Source: Lachnospiraceae bacterium (GTDB taxonomy: Bacteria; Bacillota; Clostridia; Lachnospirales; Lachnospiraceae). Taken from it: DNA of 47,453 nucleotides. Shown here in pieces: positions 8,675 through 16,777 of the stretch. The translations under genes were made by a program, and so were the position numbers. The DNA is taken from contig VSOB01000020.1 in assembly GCA_009774625.1 (NCBI GenBank), positions 1-47,453 of the forward strand, in the 5' to 3' direction. A model generated the notes under the pieces. That model made no database searches and had not been told where the DNA came from. It was given only the letters and a program-made list of their open reading frames with translations. The stretch's first letter is position 1. Each line of letters starts with the position of its first letter.

Positions 8675-8703
8675 ATTATACCAAATATTCCCTTAACTGT
8701 GAA
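8675..8703 (-). promoter_or_regulatory. Internal sigma-A-like promoter
   Basis: On the minus strand: -35 TTCACA (one mismatch to TTGACA) at 8698-8703, a 17-base spacer and a perfect TATAAT at 8675-8680. It straddles the stop codon of the membrane protein gene and would drive the GtrB-like gene at 8585 and everything to its left. Both hexamers and the spacing are close to ideal, in a stretch with a 90-bp intergenic gap, so it is more convincing than a chance match. Confidence 0.6.
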
Positions 8704-11291
8704 CCCTGATATATTCTGGCCAGTACATACCCTCTGTACCTGACGGTAATCACCGGTTCCACCCCCTCAGGCCATCCGTCCTTTACCATTCCCCGCCAGA
8801 CAGACTGTACATCAATGGCGTAAAAATCTCTCTCTGTCAAAGAACAGTCGCCATACGCTTCATTCCATGCCTCATCCGCAACGGTCACCAAAGGAGGCTG
8901 TGTGATCCAGGTTCCCCGCACATAACCGTAATAAATCTGAATCGGTTCCTCTGCCATACCGTTTTTTTCACAATAATCCAGAATCGTCTGACCCAGGACT
9001 GCCCGATTGTCTCCCCAATACACACACATTTCCTGTTCTTCCGGCTCCAGTCCGATTGCGGTCAGTCCATACCAGCAGGGCGCAAAATATGTGAATGCAG
9101 GCATGCTTCCCGCCGTCTCGCATACATGAAAAACACCGGCCAGACAGACCGTTCCCAGGATCACATGCCGTTTCTGAAGCAGGTGATACAAAACCGGCAT
9201 AGCCGCTGCAGTTACAAGCAGGGCATACAAACCCTGAAACAGATTCAGATACCGCAGCCAGGTAGGATTCCACCTGACCAGATACAGATACGTAGGCAAG
9301 GAAACCCAGGTGGCGATCAGCAGACACCAAAGGGTACTGACCGGGCCATCGTACCGCTTCCTTCCCACGATCAGCAAAACAGAAAAAGCTGTCAGCAGAG
9401 TGGGCATGGTCAGCAGATAATTTTTGATAATATAGCACAAATAGATTAGTTTGTCGTCCGAATATTCCACATGAAGGAACGCAAACAACAGACCCAGCAG
9501 CAAAAATGCACCAAGGCCTGCGCAGACAACCGTCCTGCTCAAAGCATCCGCCTGTTCTTTTCTCTGTTCATACCACTCACACAGAATGTGCAGGATCTTA
9601 GAAGAAACCGCGGACGCCGCCACCATTACAACCATAAAAAGCAGCCACCACAGATATGCATTTCCTGTCAGGGAAAAAATCACTCCATTTAAAACCGGCA
9701 TTCTGTTTACTGCCATATGCATCGCTTCCTGCAGTTTCTGAATCGGCGCTTTTCCCTGTTTCAGTAATTCCAACACATAATATTGATTGAGAAGCACAAT
9801 CCCTGTGTACAGAACAATACCTTCTGCCGCAGCTATGGATGCTGCTGCCATATCCCCGATCTTTGACTTCCCACTCTCTTTCTCTGCTGCAGCGAATGCA
9901 AGCGCCACAAGTGACGCTGCCAGAATCGGCACTACCGTAACCTTTTCCAACAATCCCAGAGAAGAAAAGAAAACCGCTTTCCACCCGTCACTGCCATTTC
10001 TGTTCTGAAAGGCAATCAGTGCATAAACTGCCCCCAGTACGGCAAAACACAGAGACAGCAGATCATAGTTATAATTTTTCAGCGCGATCGTCGTAGAAGG
10101 CAGTAAAAACACCCCTGCCGCCAGACAGATATAATGAACCGCTATCTGCCAGGATGCTCTTTTCCCATCCCGGTTTAAAATCCGGGTCTGGACCAGGTCA
10201 ATGGCCTTCCAGAAAACCAGGACACCCACAGCCCAGTGAAACAGCTTTCCGAACTGCTGATACTCCAGTCCGGTTTCCGCCTCCAGCCATTCATAAGGAA
10301 ACCAATGGAAAAAGGTACCGGTCAGCATATAGCTTAACCGGCCGCTCTGCTCCAGCCAGTGCCGCAGGATATCCTCATCCAGCTTGGCATGTTCCTTTAA
10401 AGAAGTATGCTCGTCTGCCGTCAGAAAGGTGGTCAGTCCTTTGACCGACAAGAGCAGCACCACCCCCACCATCAGCGTGGCCCATACCGCATATCCGGTA
10501 CTGCCCACACGCTTTTGAATCAGCCAGAACACAAAACCCATCAGCACTGTATAAACTATGATTTCACAATTCTGCAGTTCCTTAAAATGCAGCCAGTTGT
10601 CATTGCAGACCCAGAGCAGCCTCCCGACGCCATACCCGGTCAACAGACAGACCGGCAAAAGCAGCAGCTCCTTCCACTGCTGTTTCAGCGCCAAAATGCC
10701 ATGCTCCATCCAAAGCATCAGATAATTTCTGCATCGGTAGAGCAATATGGCCAAAAACAGATATGCCATAAGCCATGCCAGAATATATCTGCAGAGGATC
10801 CCTCCCAGCTTTTCCTGTAACATCCGGGCCGGGTTGCCGATCAGAATAAAAGGATCCTCCTCTCTGTCTTCCAGCCTGCCGCTCTCTTTTCCAATTCCCA
10901 CATGAACATGTTCCACCGTCTGCAGATCAGCCACACTGCCTTCATAAAAACAGAAATTCCCCAACGCCATCCATATACTGTCGATGCCGATTTCCTCTCC
11001 CGGTACTCTGTCCCGGAATTTGATCTGGATGGACTGAAATCCTTCCAGTTCACTTACCTTCATCGGAATCACCAGATTTCCGCCATGAAAGAGTTCCCAT
11101 ACAGGCGTATCCCGCTCTTCCAGACTGCCCTTCACCAGATAAACCGCAACATCCTTTTCATCACTGTAATGGACCTGGACTTTCACTGTGTCAGGAAACA
11201 GCCGGATGCCCGACATCACAAAAAGCAGGCCCATAACAGCCAGCAGAATCAGATATCCGGTTTTGTTGTACTTTGTCGTGCTTCGCTCCAT
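8676..11291 (-). CDS. Large multi-pass membrane protein, possible GT-C glycosyltransferase
   Basis: 871 residues from ATG 11291 (GGAGAG about eight bases upstream; a TTG six bases earlier also opens the frame). Seen: one membrane helix at about 10-30, a polar, probably extracytoplasmic beta-rich block to about residue 160, then many hydrophobic helices (a dozen or so) to about residue 720, and a polar C-terminal tail. A TADEHTS stretch in an early loop resembles the acidic motif GT-C enzymes carry in their first external loop. I do not recognise a named family. With the GtrB-like gene next to it, transfer of a polyprenyl-phosphate-linked sugar on the outer face is the best guess. A polymerase role is an alternative, as no Wzy is otherwise visible. 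Confidence 0.6.
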   Translation of the reverse strand: MERSTTKYNKTGYLILLAVMGLLFVMSGIRLFPDTVKVQVHYSDEKDVAVYLVKGSLEERDTPVWELFHGGNLVIPMKVSELEGFQSIQIKFRDRVPGEEIGIDSIWMALGNFCFYEGSVADLQTVEHVHVGIGKESGRLEDREEDPFILIGNPARMLQEKLGGILCRYILAWLMAYLFLAILLYRCRNYLMLWMEHGILALKQQWKELLLLPVCLLTGYGVGRLLWVCNDNWLHFKELQNCEIIVYTVLMGFVFWLIQKRVGSTGYAVWATLMVGVVLLLSVKGLTTFLTADEHTSLKEHAKLDEDILRHWLEQSGRLSYMLTGTFFHWFPYEWLEAETGLEYQQFGKLFHWAVGVLVFWKAIDLVQTRILNRDGKRASWQIAVHYICLAAGVFLLPSTTIALKNYNYDLLSLCFAVLGAVYALIAFQNRNGSDGWKAVFFSSLGLLEKVTVVPILAASLVALAFAAAEKESGKSKIGDMAAASIAAAEGIVLYTGIVLLNQYYVLELLKQGKAPIQKLQEAMHMAVNRMPVLNGVIFSLTGNAYLWWLLFMVVMVAASAVSSKILHILCEWYEQRKEQADALSRTVVCAGLGAFLLLGLLFAFLHVEYSDDKLIYLCYIIKNYLLTMPTLLTAFSVLLIVGRKRYDGPVSTLWCLLIATWVSLPTYLYLVRWNPTWLRYLNLFQGLYALLVTAAAMPVLYHLLQKRHVILGTVCLAGVFHVCETAGSMPAFTYFAPCWYGLTAIGLEPEEQEMCVYWGDNRAVLGQTILDYCEKNGMAEEPIQIYYGYVRGTWITQPPLVTVADEAWNEAYGDCSLTERDFYAIDVQSVWRGMVKDGWPEGVEPVITVRYRGYVLARIYQGSQLREYLV

Positions 11292-11367
11292 CCTCAATTC
11301 TCTCCGTCAGAAGGTATTCTTTTCCACACAGCTCCGGTTCATAAAGGCGGATCCCTGACCGCTTCCT

Positions 11368-12438
11368 TTAATCCTTCCAGACATCCATATACTGTCCGGC
11401 GATCCGGATATGATTGTGAAATGTTTCCACAAACTGTCTGGATTCCCAGCCCCACTCTTCGATCTTGCTGCGGTTTTCCAGTACATATTCAATCTGACGG
11501 ACAATCTGCTCCACATTTGGCCCTATGTGGAGAACCGGGCTTTTTTCCAGCCCAAATTCCTTCAGAGAGCTGCGGGAGGCGCCTCCCAGCACCACCTTTC
11601 CCTGCGCCATGCCATAGCAGGCGTTCAGCCCCCAGCAGTGTTCCTTACACTGATCCACCAGTACATTGGTCTTTTGCAGTACCTCCAGATATTCCTGAAA
11701 AGGCAGACTGCCGCAGACCAGCATTTCCACATCATTTGGATATTTCTGCTGAATGATCGAAAACGCCTCCCGGATAAACGCAGTCCCCTTGTCCTTTTCC
11801 CTGAGGATCCCATGATAAAATACCAGTTTCCCATGCTGCTTATTGATCTGGTAGGCCGTTTTTTCCGCATTGAAAGGAAGTGGTATGGTCTGCCTGCAGT
11901 TGGGCCGCCGGCGGACTCCCACCGCATATTCATACATAATCGGGATAATGCCGTCTGCAATCGTATCCACATACTCTTCCGTGCTGCGCATCATGTACCT
12001 GCGCAGCCCGCCCTTTACAAAGGCATCATATTTTTCCGGATTGTCGTCAAAGGTATAATATCCCAGCTTCTTATCCCGCCATGCCTGATAGAGCGAATAA
12101 CAGTTCCCCGACACATTCACAAACAGTGCGCCGCTGTTCTGTTTGATTTTCCGTATCATATGGCTGTTGATATAGGGCCGGAAAATATTCTCATTGACAA
12201 GCTGCACCACATCATACCCATAAAACTGCCGCTTCTGCAGAACAGGTTCGATCAGCTTCTTTACGATTTTCACCGGTGCAGAGGCTTTTCCCGTAAAAAA
12301 CAGGGGCATATCCGCGCCCGGAATCTGTTTCCATCCGTCGCCGTTTGCCGCCAGGGTCACTTCCGCTCCCAGCTCCTGCAGTCCCTGTTTCAAATTCAGA
12401 TAAAATCCGCTGAATTCACCCATTAACAGTATTTTCAT
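11368..12438 (-). CDS. Glycosyltransferase, GT4/GT1-like
   Basis: 356 residues. A Rossmann-like N terminus (MKILLMGEFSGFY, then LKQGLQELGAEVTL) and a C-terminal domain with FYHGILREKDKG, VEMLVCGSLPFQEY and a GLNACYGMAQGKVVLGG stretch that takes the place of the family-4 donor motif. The usual E-x7-E is not obvious, so the family is less certain than for neighbouring GTs. ATG 12438 is preferred over 12483 because GGAGA stands seven bases before it and it avoids overlapping the aminotransferase. It directly follows the ketoisomerase/aminotransferase pair, so it may transfer the amino-dideoxyhexose; this is inference. A gap of about 75 bases follows before the membrane protein gene. Confidence 0.72.
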   Translation of the reverse strand: MKILLMGEFSGFYLNLKQGLQELGAEVTLAANGDGWKQIPGADMPLFFTGKASAPVKIVKKLIEPVLQKRQFYGYDVVQLVNENIFRPYINSHMIRKIKQNSGALFVNVSGNCYSLYQAWRDKKLGYYTFDDNPEKYDAFVKGGLRRYMMRSTEEYVDTIADGIIPIMYEYAVGVRRRPNCRQTIPLPFNAEKTAYQINKQHGKLVFYHGILREKDKGTAFIREAFSIIQQKYPNDVEMLVCGSLPFQEYLEVLQKTNVLVDQCKEHCWGLNACYGMAQGKVVLGGASRSSLKEFGLEKSPVLHIGPNVEQIVRQIEYVLENRSKIEEWGWESRQFVETFHNHIRIAGQYMDVWKD

Positions 12439-12454
12439 TCTATTTTCTCCCATT

Positions 12455-13555
12455 TCACGGCTGCCATGCGTTGATTCTGTCAATCACAAAGCTCACCTGC
12501 TTCCTGGTGATCCCATAAAACATCGGAATGCTCAGCTCTTCCTCTGCTATCGTCTCCGCATCAGGCAGCATGCCTCTGGAAATGCCCAGATGCGCATATG
12601 CTTCTTGCAGATGGATGGGAACAGGGTAATGGATCGTCGTCCCGATGCCTGCCTGATTCATCCATGCCTCCAGAGCATCCCGTTTTTCTGTCCGGAGTGC
12701 AAAAATATGCCATACCGGCTCCGCATAGGAAGGAACCGAGGGAAGCAGTACCGCCGGATTGCAAATTTCCGTCAGATACCGCTGTGCCGTCTCCCTGCGC
12801 CAGGCATTCCACGCATCCAGTCTGGGAAGTTTACAGAGCAGAAATGCTGCCTGCAGCTCATCCAGTCTGGAATTGGTTCCCTGATAAATATGATGATATT
12901 TCTGCCGGGAACCATAATTGGCCAGCGCCCTGATCCGATCGGCCAGCGCCTGGTCATCCGTTACCACAGCCCCCGCATCTCCCAGAGCGCCCAGATTTTT
13001 CCCCGGATAAAAGCTGAAGGCTGCCGCATCCCCCAGGCTGCCTGCCCTGCGTCCCTTATACAATGCACCATGGGCCTGGGCCGCATCTTCGATCACTTTC
13101 AGGCCATACCGCTGTGCCAGGGCAACAATCGGGTCCATATCACAGGTCTGTCCATACAGATGCACCGCAATGATGGCTTTCGTCCGTTTTGTGATCTTTT
13201 CTTCTATACTGTCACAGCGGATGGTATAGGTATGCAGATCTGTCTGTGCAAACACCGGCACCGCCCCCACATAAGTGACTGCCAGCGCCGTTGCAATAAA
13301 GGTAGCGGAGGGTATGATTACCTCATCCCCGGCTCCGATTCCCATTCCCTGCAGTATCAGACGGATGGCCTCCAGTCCGTTTCCCACTCCCACACAATGC
13401 TTTGTATGGCAATAGGATGCAAACGCCTCTTCAAATGCCTGCCGCTCTGCTCCGTCAATATACCAGCCCCGTTCATACACCCGTGAAAACGCCTGATACA
13501 TCTCTTCCTGCAGTTCTTTCTGCATCGGGGTAAAGTCATTAAACACAACTTTCAT
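12455..13555 (-). CDS. fdtB: DegT/DnrJ/EryC1-type PLP sugar aminotransferase (FdtB/QdtB-like)
   Basis: 366 residues, full length. Seen: VGVGNGLEAI near 55-64 (phosphate binding), PSATFIATALA at 82-92, VIEDAAQAHGA at 154-164 with D157 contacting the PLP nitrogen, and FYPGKNLGALGDAG with K186 as the PLP Schiff-base lysine. The GNGLEAI and FYPGKNLG forms are typical of the subgroup that aminates dTDP-3-keto-6-deoxyhexoses. The gene lies 9 bp after a 3,4-ketoisomerase gene, and together they would convert dTDP-4-keto-6-deoxyglucose into dTDP-3-amino-3,6-dideoxy-hexose (Fuc3N or Qui3N). rmlA/rmlB, which supply the precursor, are not in the window. The symbol is by analogy; FdtB cannot be told from QdtB by eye. 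Confidence 0.87.
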   Translation of the reverse strand: MKVVFNDFTPMQKELQEEMYQAFSRVYERGWYIDGAERQAFEEAFASYCHTKHCVGVGNGLEAIRLILQGMGIGAGDEVIIPSATFIATALAVTYVGAVPVFAQTDLHTYTIRCDSIEEKITKRTKAIIAVHLYGQTCDMDPIVALAQRYGLKVIEDAAQAHGALYKGRRAGSLGDAAAFSFYPGKNLGALGDAGAVVTDDQALADRIRALANYGSRQKYHHIYQGTNSRLDELQAAFLLCKLPRLDAWNAWRRETAQRYLTEICNPAVLLPSVPSYAEPVWHIFALRTEKRDALEAWMNQAGIGTTIHYPVPIHLQEAYAHLGISRGMLPDAETIAEEELSIPMFYGITRKQVSFVIDRINAWQP

Positions 13556-13564
13556 AGCCTGCTT

Positions 13565-13999
13565 TTATTCTCCCTTTAAATATTCCTGTGCGATTTCACA
13601 GTAAGACCGGTAATCCCTGATATATTCTTCTTCGTTATAATGCTGGGAAGCCAGTACCACAAGCACGCTGCCCGGCGAAAAGTCATACATTTCTCTCCAG
13701 ATCATCGGCCCGATGTACAGGCCCCTGGCCGGATCGTCCAAGGTAATCAGTTCCTTTTCATATGGCGTGGCCACACTGATGGTCACTCTTCCATTCAGAC
13801 ACAGCAGCACCTGCTGCAGCTCTTTATGGGAATGAAACCCCCGAATCGTATTTTCCGGCACTCTGGTCAGATAATAGATTCTCTTTATTTCAAACGGAAT
13901 ATCCTGACCGCTTTCAATGGGAGTCAGATGCCCCATCGGGCGCTCTTTGTTGTTCTCATCCACAATATCCTTAAACTCTATCATTCTCACATTGTTCAT
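13565..13999 (-). CDS. fdtA: dTDP-4-keto-6-deoxyglucose 3,4-ketoisomerase (FdtA/QdtA/WxcM-like)
   Basis: 144 residues, a single cupin domain of the family's usual size. Seen: RGFHSHKELQQVLLCLNG at 53-70, where the His pair (H56, H58) corresponds to the catalytic HxHK signature of the family, then GLYIGPMIWREM and SVLVVLASQHYNEEEYIRDY near the C terminus, also characteristic. Reaction: moves the keto group from C4 to C3 of dTDP-4-keto-6-deoxyglucose; the C4 product stereochemistry (galacto or gluco) decides Fuc3N or Qui3N. ATG 13999 gives a 4-base ATGA overlap with the upstream GT4 stop; the longer frame would run deep into that GT. Pairs with the aminotransferase that follows. Confidence 0.87.
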   Translation of the reverse strand: MNNVRMIEFKDIVDENNKERPMGHLTPIESGQDIPFEIKRIYYLTRVPENTIRGFHSHKELQQVLLCLNGRVTISVATPYEKELITLDDPARGLYIGPMIWREMYDFSPGSVLVVLASQHYNEEEYIRDYRSYCEIAQEYLKGE

Positions 14000-15153
14000 G
14001 TCCGCTTCTCTTGCCTTTCCCGGTCTACGATCTCCATAATACCCTGATAATACCCGGCAAACTGATACCGGTCCATCACATCCTGGTAGGCCTGCTCTCC
14101 CATGCGCCGGAGTCTTTTCCTGTCCGAAATCATCCACCTGAGCTTCGCCAGCAGATCCGCCTTATCATTGTCCCTGAAACAGCACCCGTTGCTTTCCTGG
14201 GAAACATAACAGGCGGTTCCGTTGGTATCGCTGCACAGCACAGGCACACTGCAGCTCATAGCCTCCAACTGGGAGATGGAGGCCCGCTCCCGCGTACTGG
14301 GAAGCACAAACAGATCAGCTCCTGCATAGGCCTGATACATTTCTTCCATCGTATAGTTCTGTTCCAGAGAAATCTGCTCTGTCATGCCATACTCCCTGAT
14401 CGTCTGTTCCAGACGGGAAAGATAAGCTCTCTGAGACGCGTCCGTCGCCTCACCGATGATCGTCAGATGGAAATCATGAGCTCCCAGCAGCTCCTTAACC
14501 GCTTCCACCAGCATAAACAGATTTTTCCGTTTCTCATAACGGGCCACACACAAAAGCTGCAGGGTATTCCCGGCGGCAGGCTTGTCCGAAGGCGCCAGAC
14601 GGGGGCTTATCACAAAGGGGATATAAAAGGTATCCTTCATCCTGACCGTATCGCCGCTCTTTTGCCCCAGTACCGGCGTCATACGATATTTGGGCAGCAT
14701 ACTGATCAGCAGCCGATGGCCCAGCCCTTTATCCCGGTCTGCCCGGTCCCACACAGGACTCTGATTATATAAGATGCAGGGAATCTTCCGTCTCCTGCAA
14801 TAGTCTGCAAACGGTACATTGTACAGGGAACGTTCCCTTACGATCACCAGCTCCGGAGAAAATGTTTCCAGGAGCCGTTTCATTTCACGCACGGGCGGCA
14901 GTCCCGCCTTTATTTTCCAGGCATATTCCCGCTCTTTCGTATGCTTTCTGCCCAGGACGATCTTGCTCCCCGTATGAATCAGCCAGTCCGACAGCTTCTG
15001 ATAGCCCAGTATCACCGGCCGCAATACCGTATAATCCTCCGGTGTGGACTGGAACTGGCTGACAAACATAACCTGATGCCCCTCATCCAGCCATCCTTTC
15101 ACCACCGGTATCTGATTGGTATGATATCTGGGCGCAACATAAAGCACACGCAT
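13996..15153 (-). CDS. GT4 family glycosyltransferase
   Basis: 385 residues, GT-B. N terminus MRVLYVAPRYHTNQ followed by PVVKGWLDEGHQVMF; C-terminal domain from LLCVARYEKRKNLFMLVEA, and STRERASISQLEAMSCSVPVLCSD, where the donor motif reads ER-A-S-x-S-Q-L-E. ATG 15153 is chosen (GGAGAG seven bases before it) instead of 15198. It overlaps the ketoisomerase gene by four bases, so its level is tied to synthesis of the amino-dideoxyhexose; transferring that sugar is a fair guess. Soluble; lies 14 bases after the upstream GT4 stop. Confidence 0.87.
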   Translation of the reverse strand: MRVLYVAPRYHTNQIPVVKGWLDEGHQVMFVSQFQSTPEDYTVLRPVILGYQKLSDWLIHTGSKIVLGRKHTKEREYAWKIKAGLPPVREMKRLLETFSPELVIVRERSLYNVPFADYCRRRKIPCILYNQSPVWDRADRDKGLGHRLLISMLPKYRMTPVLGQKSGDTVRMKDTFYIPFVISPRLAPSDKPAAGNTLQLLCVARYEKRKNLFMLVEAVKELLGAHDFHLTIIGEATDASQRAYLSRLEQTIREYGMTEQISLEQNYTMEEMYQAYAGADLFVLPSTRERASISQLEAMSCSVPVLCSDTNGTACYVSQESNGCCFRDNDKADLLAKLRWMISDRKRLRRMGEQAYQDVMDRYQFAGYYQGIMEIVDRERQEKRT

Positions 15154-15167
15154 CGGCCACTCTCCTT

Positions 15168-16235
15168 CTACCGCTCCCCCGCGATATAACTCCGCCATCC
15201 GGCGGCTATCTTTTCTTCTGCAAAGGTATCACGAATCTCTGCGGCATTTCTTCCGATTTTTTCTGCAAACCCGTCCCCGGCTGCATATGACGCCGCCAGC
15301 CGCTCCATCGCCTCCTGCAGTGCATCCGCATTTCCCACAGGCACCAGCAGCCCGTTTTTCCCGTGCGTGATGCACATGGCGGAACCGCCGATCGGACAAT
15401 TGGTGGAAATACAGGGAATCCCCAGCGCCATCGCCTCCATGAGAGAATTGGAGATCCCTTCATAATCTGAGGACAGCACATACATACTGCATGCCCTTAT
15501 TCTTTCCAGAATATCCTGATGAAATCCTTCCAGTATCACACAATCTTCCAGTTTCATCTCCGCTCTCCGCTCATCCAGCGCCTGCTCCAAAGCGCCTGCT
15601 CCGAAAATATGCAGAGTATACTCCGGATACCGTTTGTGGAATGCGGCAAATGCCTCCAGCAGTAGCCTGTGGTTTTTCTGCGGCTCCAGCCTGCCCACCG
15701 CCGCAATCTTTTTTTCCCGCCGCCCCGTAAAAACCTCCGGCAGATCCCGGCGGATCGGATTGGGGATCACGGCGCTCTTCTCCCTGACAAACACCGGAAA
15801 ACAGTCCCTTGCTTCCTCTGTCTGAAACACAAAACCGTCTCCCAGCCGATACAGCAAATTCCGAAGCCATGCATAGCCGCACTGATTCGGATCGTTCCGC
15901 TCCGAGAGAATCACCCGGTTTTTCAGCCCCGGAGATGCCAGCGCGGTAAACAGATTGATGGTGGTGCTGAAAGAAACAATATAAGCCTTTCTGTGCGCCC
16001 TGAAAAATTTCCGTATCTGAAACAGCCGCCTGATCTGCACCGCCGGATTCCCATGAGAGGCCTGTCCGATGGAAACTGCTTCGATCTTTGGATGAAGCGG
16101 ATATACCACCTCATCCCCTGCCGTCATCAATATGGTCACACGATCCCCCTGACCGGCAAACCGATTGGCCAGAGTGGTCAGCACCCGCTCCGCACCGCCG
16201 CCATGCAGCGCAGAGGTTACAAAAATGATTTCCAT
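15168..16235 (-). CDS. GT4 family glycosyltransferase
   Basis: 355 residues. The N terminus MEIIFVTSALHGGGAERVL carries the classic GGGAER loop of family-4 enzymes that act on polyprenyl-linked glycans. C-terminal domain: AAVGRLEPQKNHRLLLEAF and SSDYEGISNSLMEAMALG (E-x7-E), followed by an IGGSAMCI stretch often seen in this subgroup. ATG 16235 is taken (TAGG about six bases upstream); an alternative ATG lies at 16256. It is the first gene after the 16.24-16.78 kb intergenic island, so it may be transcribed from the promoter at 16617-16644 as well as by read-through. Confidence 0.9.
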   Translation of the reverse strand: MEIIFVTSALHGGGAERVLTTLANRFAGQGDRVTILMTAGDEVVYPLHPKIEAVSIGQASHGNPAVQIRRLFQIRKFFRAHRKAYIVSFSTTINLFTALASPGLKNRVILSERNDPNQCGYAWLRNLLYRLGDGFVFQTEEARDCFPVFVREKSAVIPNPIRRDLPEVFTGRREKKIAAVGRLEPQKNHRLLLEAFAAFHKRYPEYTLHIFGAGALEQALDERRAEMKLEDCVILEGFHQDILERIRACSMYVLSSDYEGISNSLMEAMALGIPCISTNCPIGGSAMCITHGKNGLLVPVGNADALQEAMERLAASYAAGDGFAEKIGRNAAEIRDTFAEEKIAAGWRSYIAGER

Positions 16236-16354
16236 TCCATTCCTACTTCCATACACTATTCATGCTATCATAGCACTATTTTCCTGAAATTACAATTTTC
16301 TTTTGTTGTGTGTGTATCCGGCAGTCTGACAGTTACACCACGAAATTTTTTACT

Positions 16355-16377
16355 GTATAATACTTGAAGTATCATAC
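16355..16377. promoter_or_regulatory. Near-perfect 23-bp palindrome, possible operator
   Basis: Arms of 11 bases around a single central G at 16366. The inner ATACTT and AAGTAT arms match perfectly and the outer GTAT/ATAC arms match after one A-C mismatch. It lies about 120 bp upstream of the GT4 start at 16235 and overlaps TATAAT-like hexamers. Dyad symmetry of this size suits a dimeric DNA-binding protein or a short RNA hairpin. In A+T-rich DNA, chance cannot be ruled out. Confidence 0.35.
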
Positions 16378-16462
16378 ATATTCCTGCATATTATTACTGA
16401 TTTTGAGTGGTGCTGTCGGAGAAAAAGACAAGCAATATTAAAAGTTATTTTTGAACAGTTCC

Positions 16463-16582
16463 TTAACACCCTTGCAAACTGTAATTATTGCCTGGGAAAA
16501 AACGGTCTGGTACAGAATATCTCAAATCCATATCAGCATTTTCAAGTTTTCCCGGATTGAATACTACAATGATTGACTGCAT
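16463..16582 (-). pseudogene. 39-codon gene remnant with intact ribosome binding site
   Basis: ATG at 16582 has a clear GGAGG about eight bases upstream and opens a short frame that starts MQSIIVVFNPGKLENADMD and stops at a TAA (16463-16465). The sequence has the look of the first strand-turn-helix of a longer protein that has lost its body, not of a complete small protein. It has a TATAAT promoter about 35 bases upstream of the start (16617-16644). I do not recognise the family. It could instead be a real small protein or leader ORF. Confidence 0.4.
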
Positions 16583-16616
16583 ATTTTTATCCTCCGTATA
16601 CCGATTTATCTACTTG

Positions 16617-16644
16617 ATTATAAAATCTTTCCTGCTGCCCGCAA
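16617..16644 (-). promoter_or_regulatory. Candidate sigma-A-like promoter
   Basis: Minus strand: perfect TATAAT at 16617-16622, 16-base spacer, and TTGCGG (only TTG matches consensus) at 16639-16644. It would start transcription about 30 bases before the remnant ORF at 16582 and run on into the GT4 at 16235. The -10 is strong and the -35 weak. Confidence 0.4.
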
Positions 16645-16679
16645 TGTATATTTATTAACCCAGTTTCAGCTATTACACA

Positions 16680-16725
16680 ATTCCGAAAGGAATGAACCCT
16701 TCTGCTTCTGCGCCTGGACGGCGCA
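16680..16725. other. Tandem short hairpins between GT4 genes
   Basis: Two perfect inverted repeats sit 15 bases apart: ATTCC-GAAA-GGAAT at 16680-16693 (a GNRA loop if read on the plus strand) and TGCGCC-n5-GGCGCA at 16709-16725. Neither is followed by a T-run on either strand, so they are not standard intrinsic terminators. They could form a structured 3' end or leader, or be coincidental. Confidence 0.3.
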
Positions 16726-16777
16726 TAGAAACCGGTTGCACGCCTGTCACGAAAATCGCCACAACAATTAGAAACTC

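Larger units (their letters stand above)
16236..16777. other. Intergenic island of about 540 bp, A+T-rich
   Basis: The only long non-coding stretch in the window, lying between two GT4 genes on the same strand. It holds a 39-codon gene remnant with its own ribosome binding site (16463-16582), a promoter-like pair (16617-16644), a 23-bp near-perfect palindrome (16355-16377) and two short perfect hairpins (16680-16693 and 16709-16725). It looks richer in A+T than the flanking genes apart from the hairpin block. No T-run terminator, tRNA or IS end was found. It may be a scar where genes were lost or exchanged. Confidence 0.6.

Noticed and set aside
11410..12426. A 338-codon open frame on the plus strand
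   Set aside because: Antisense to the GT-like gene at 11368-12438, no ribosome binding site or domain pattern; a shadow of the real gene.
16709..16725. Hairpin as an intrinsic terminator of the GT4 at 16778-17836
   Set aside because: The stem is perfect but no T-run follows on either strand.
16641..16777. Possible tRNA or riboswitch in the hairpin block
   Set aside because: A GGTTCATTCC stretch on the minus strand recalls a T-loop, but no acceptor stem or anticodon arm can be drawn; no known riboswitch core was recognised.
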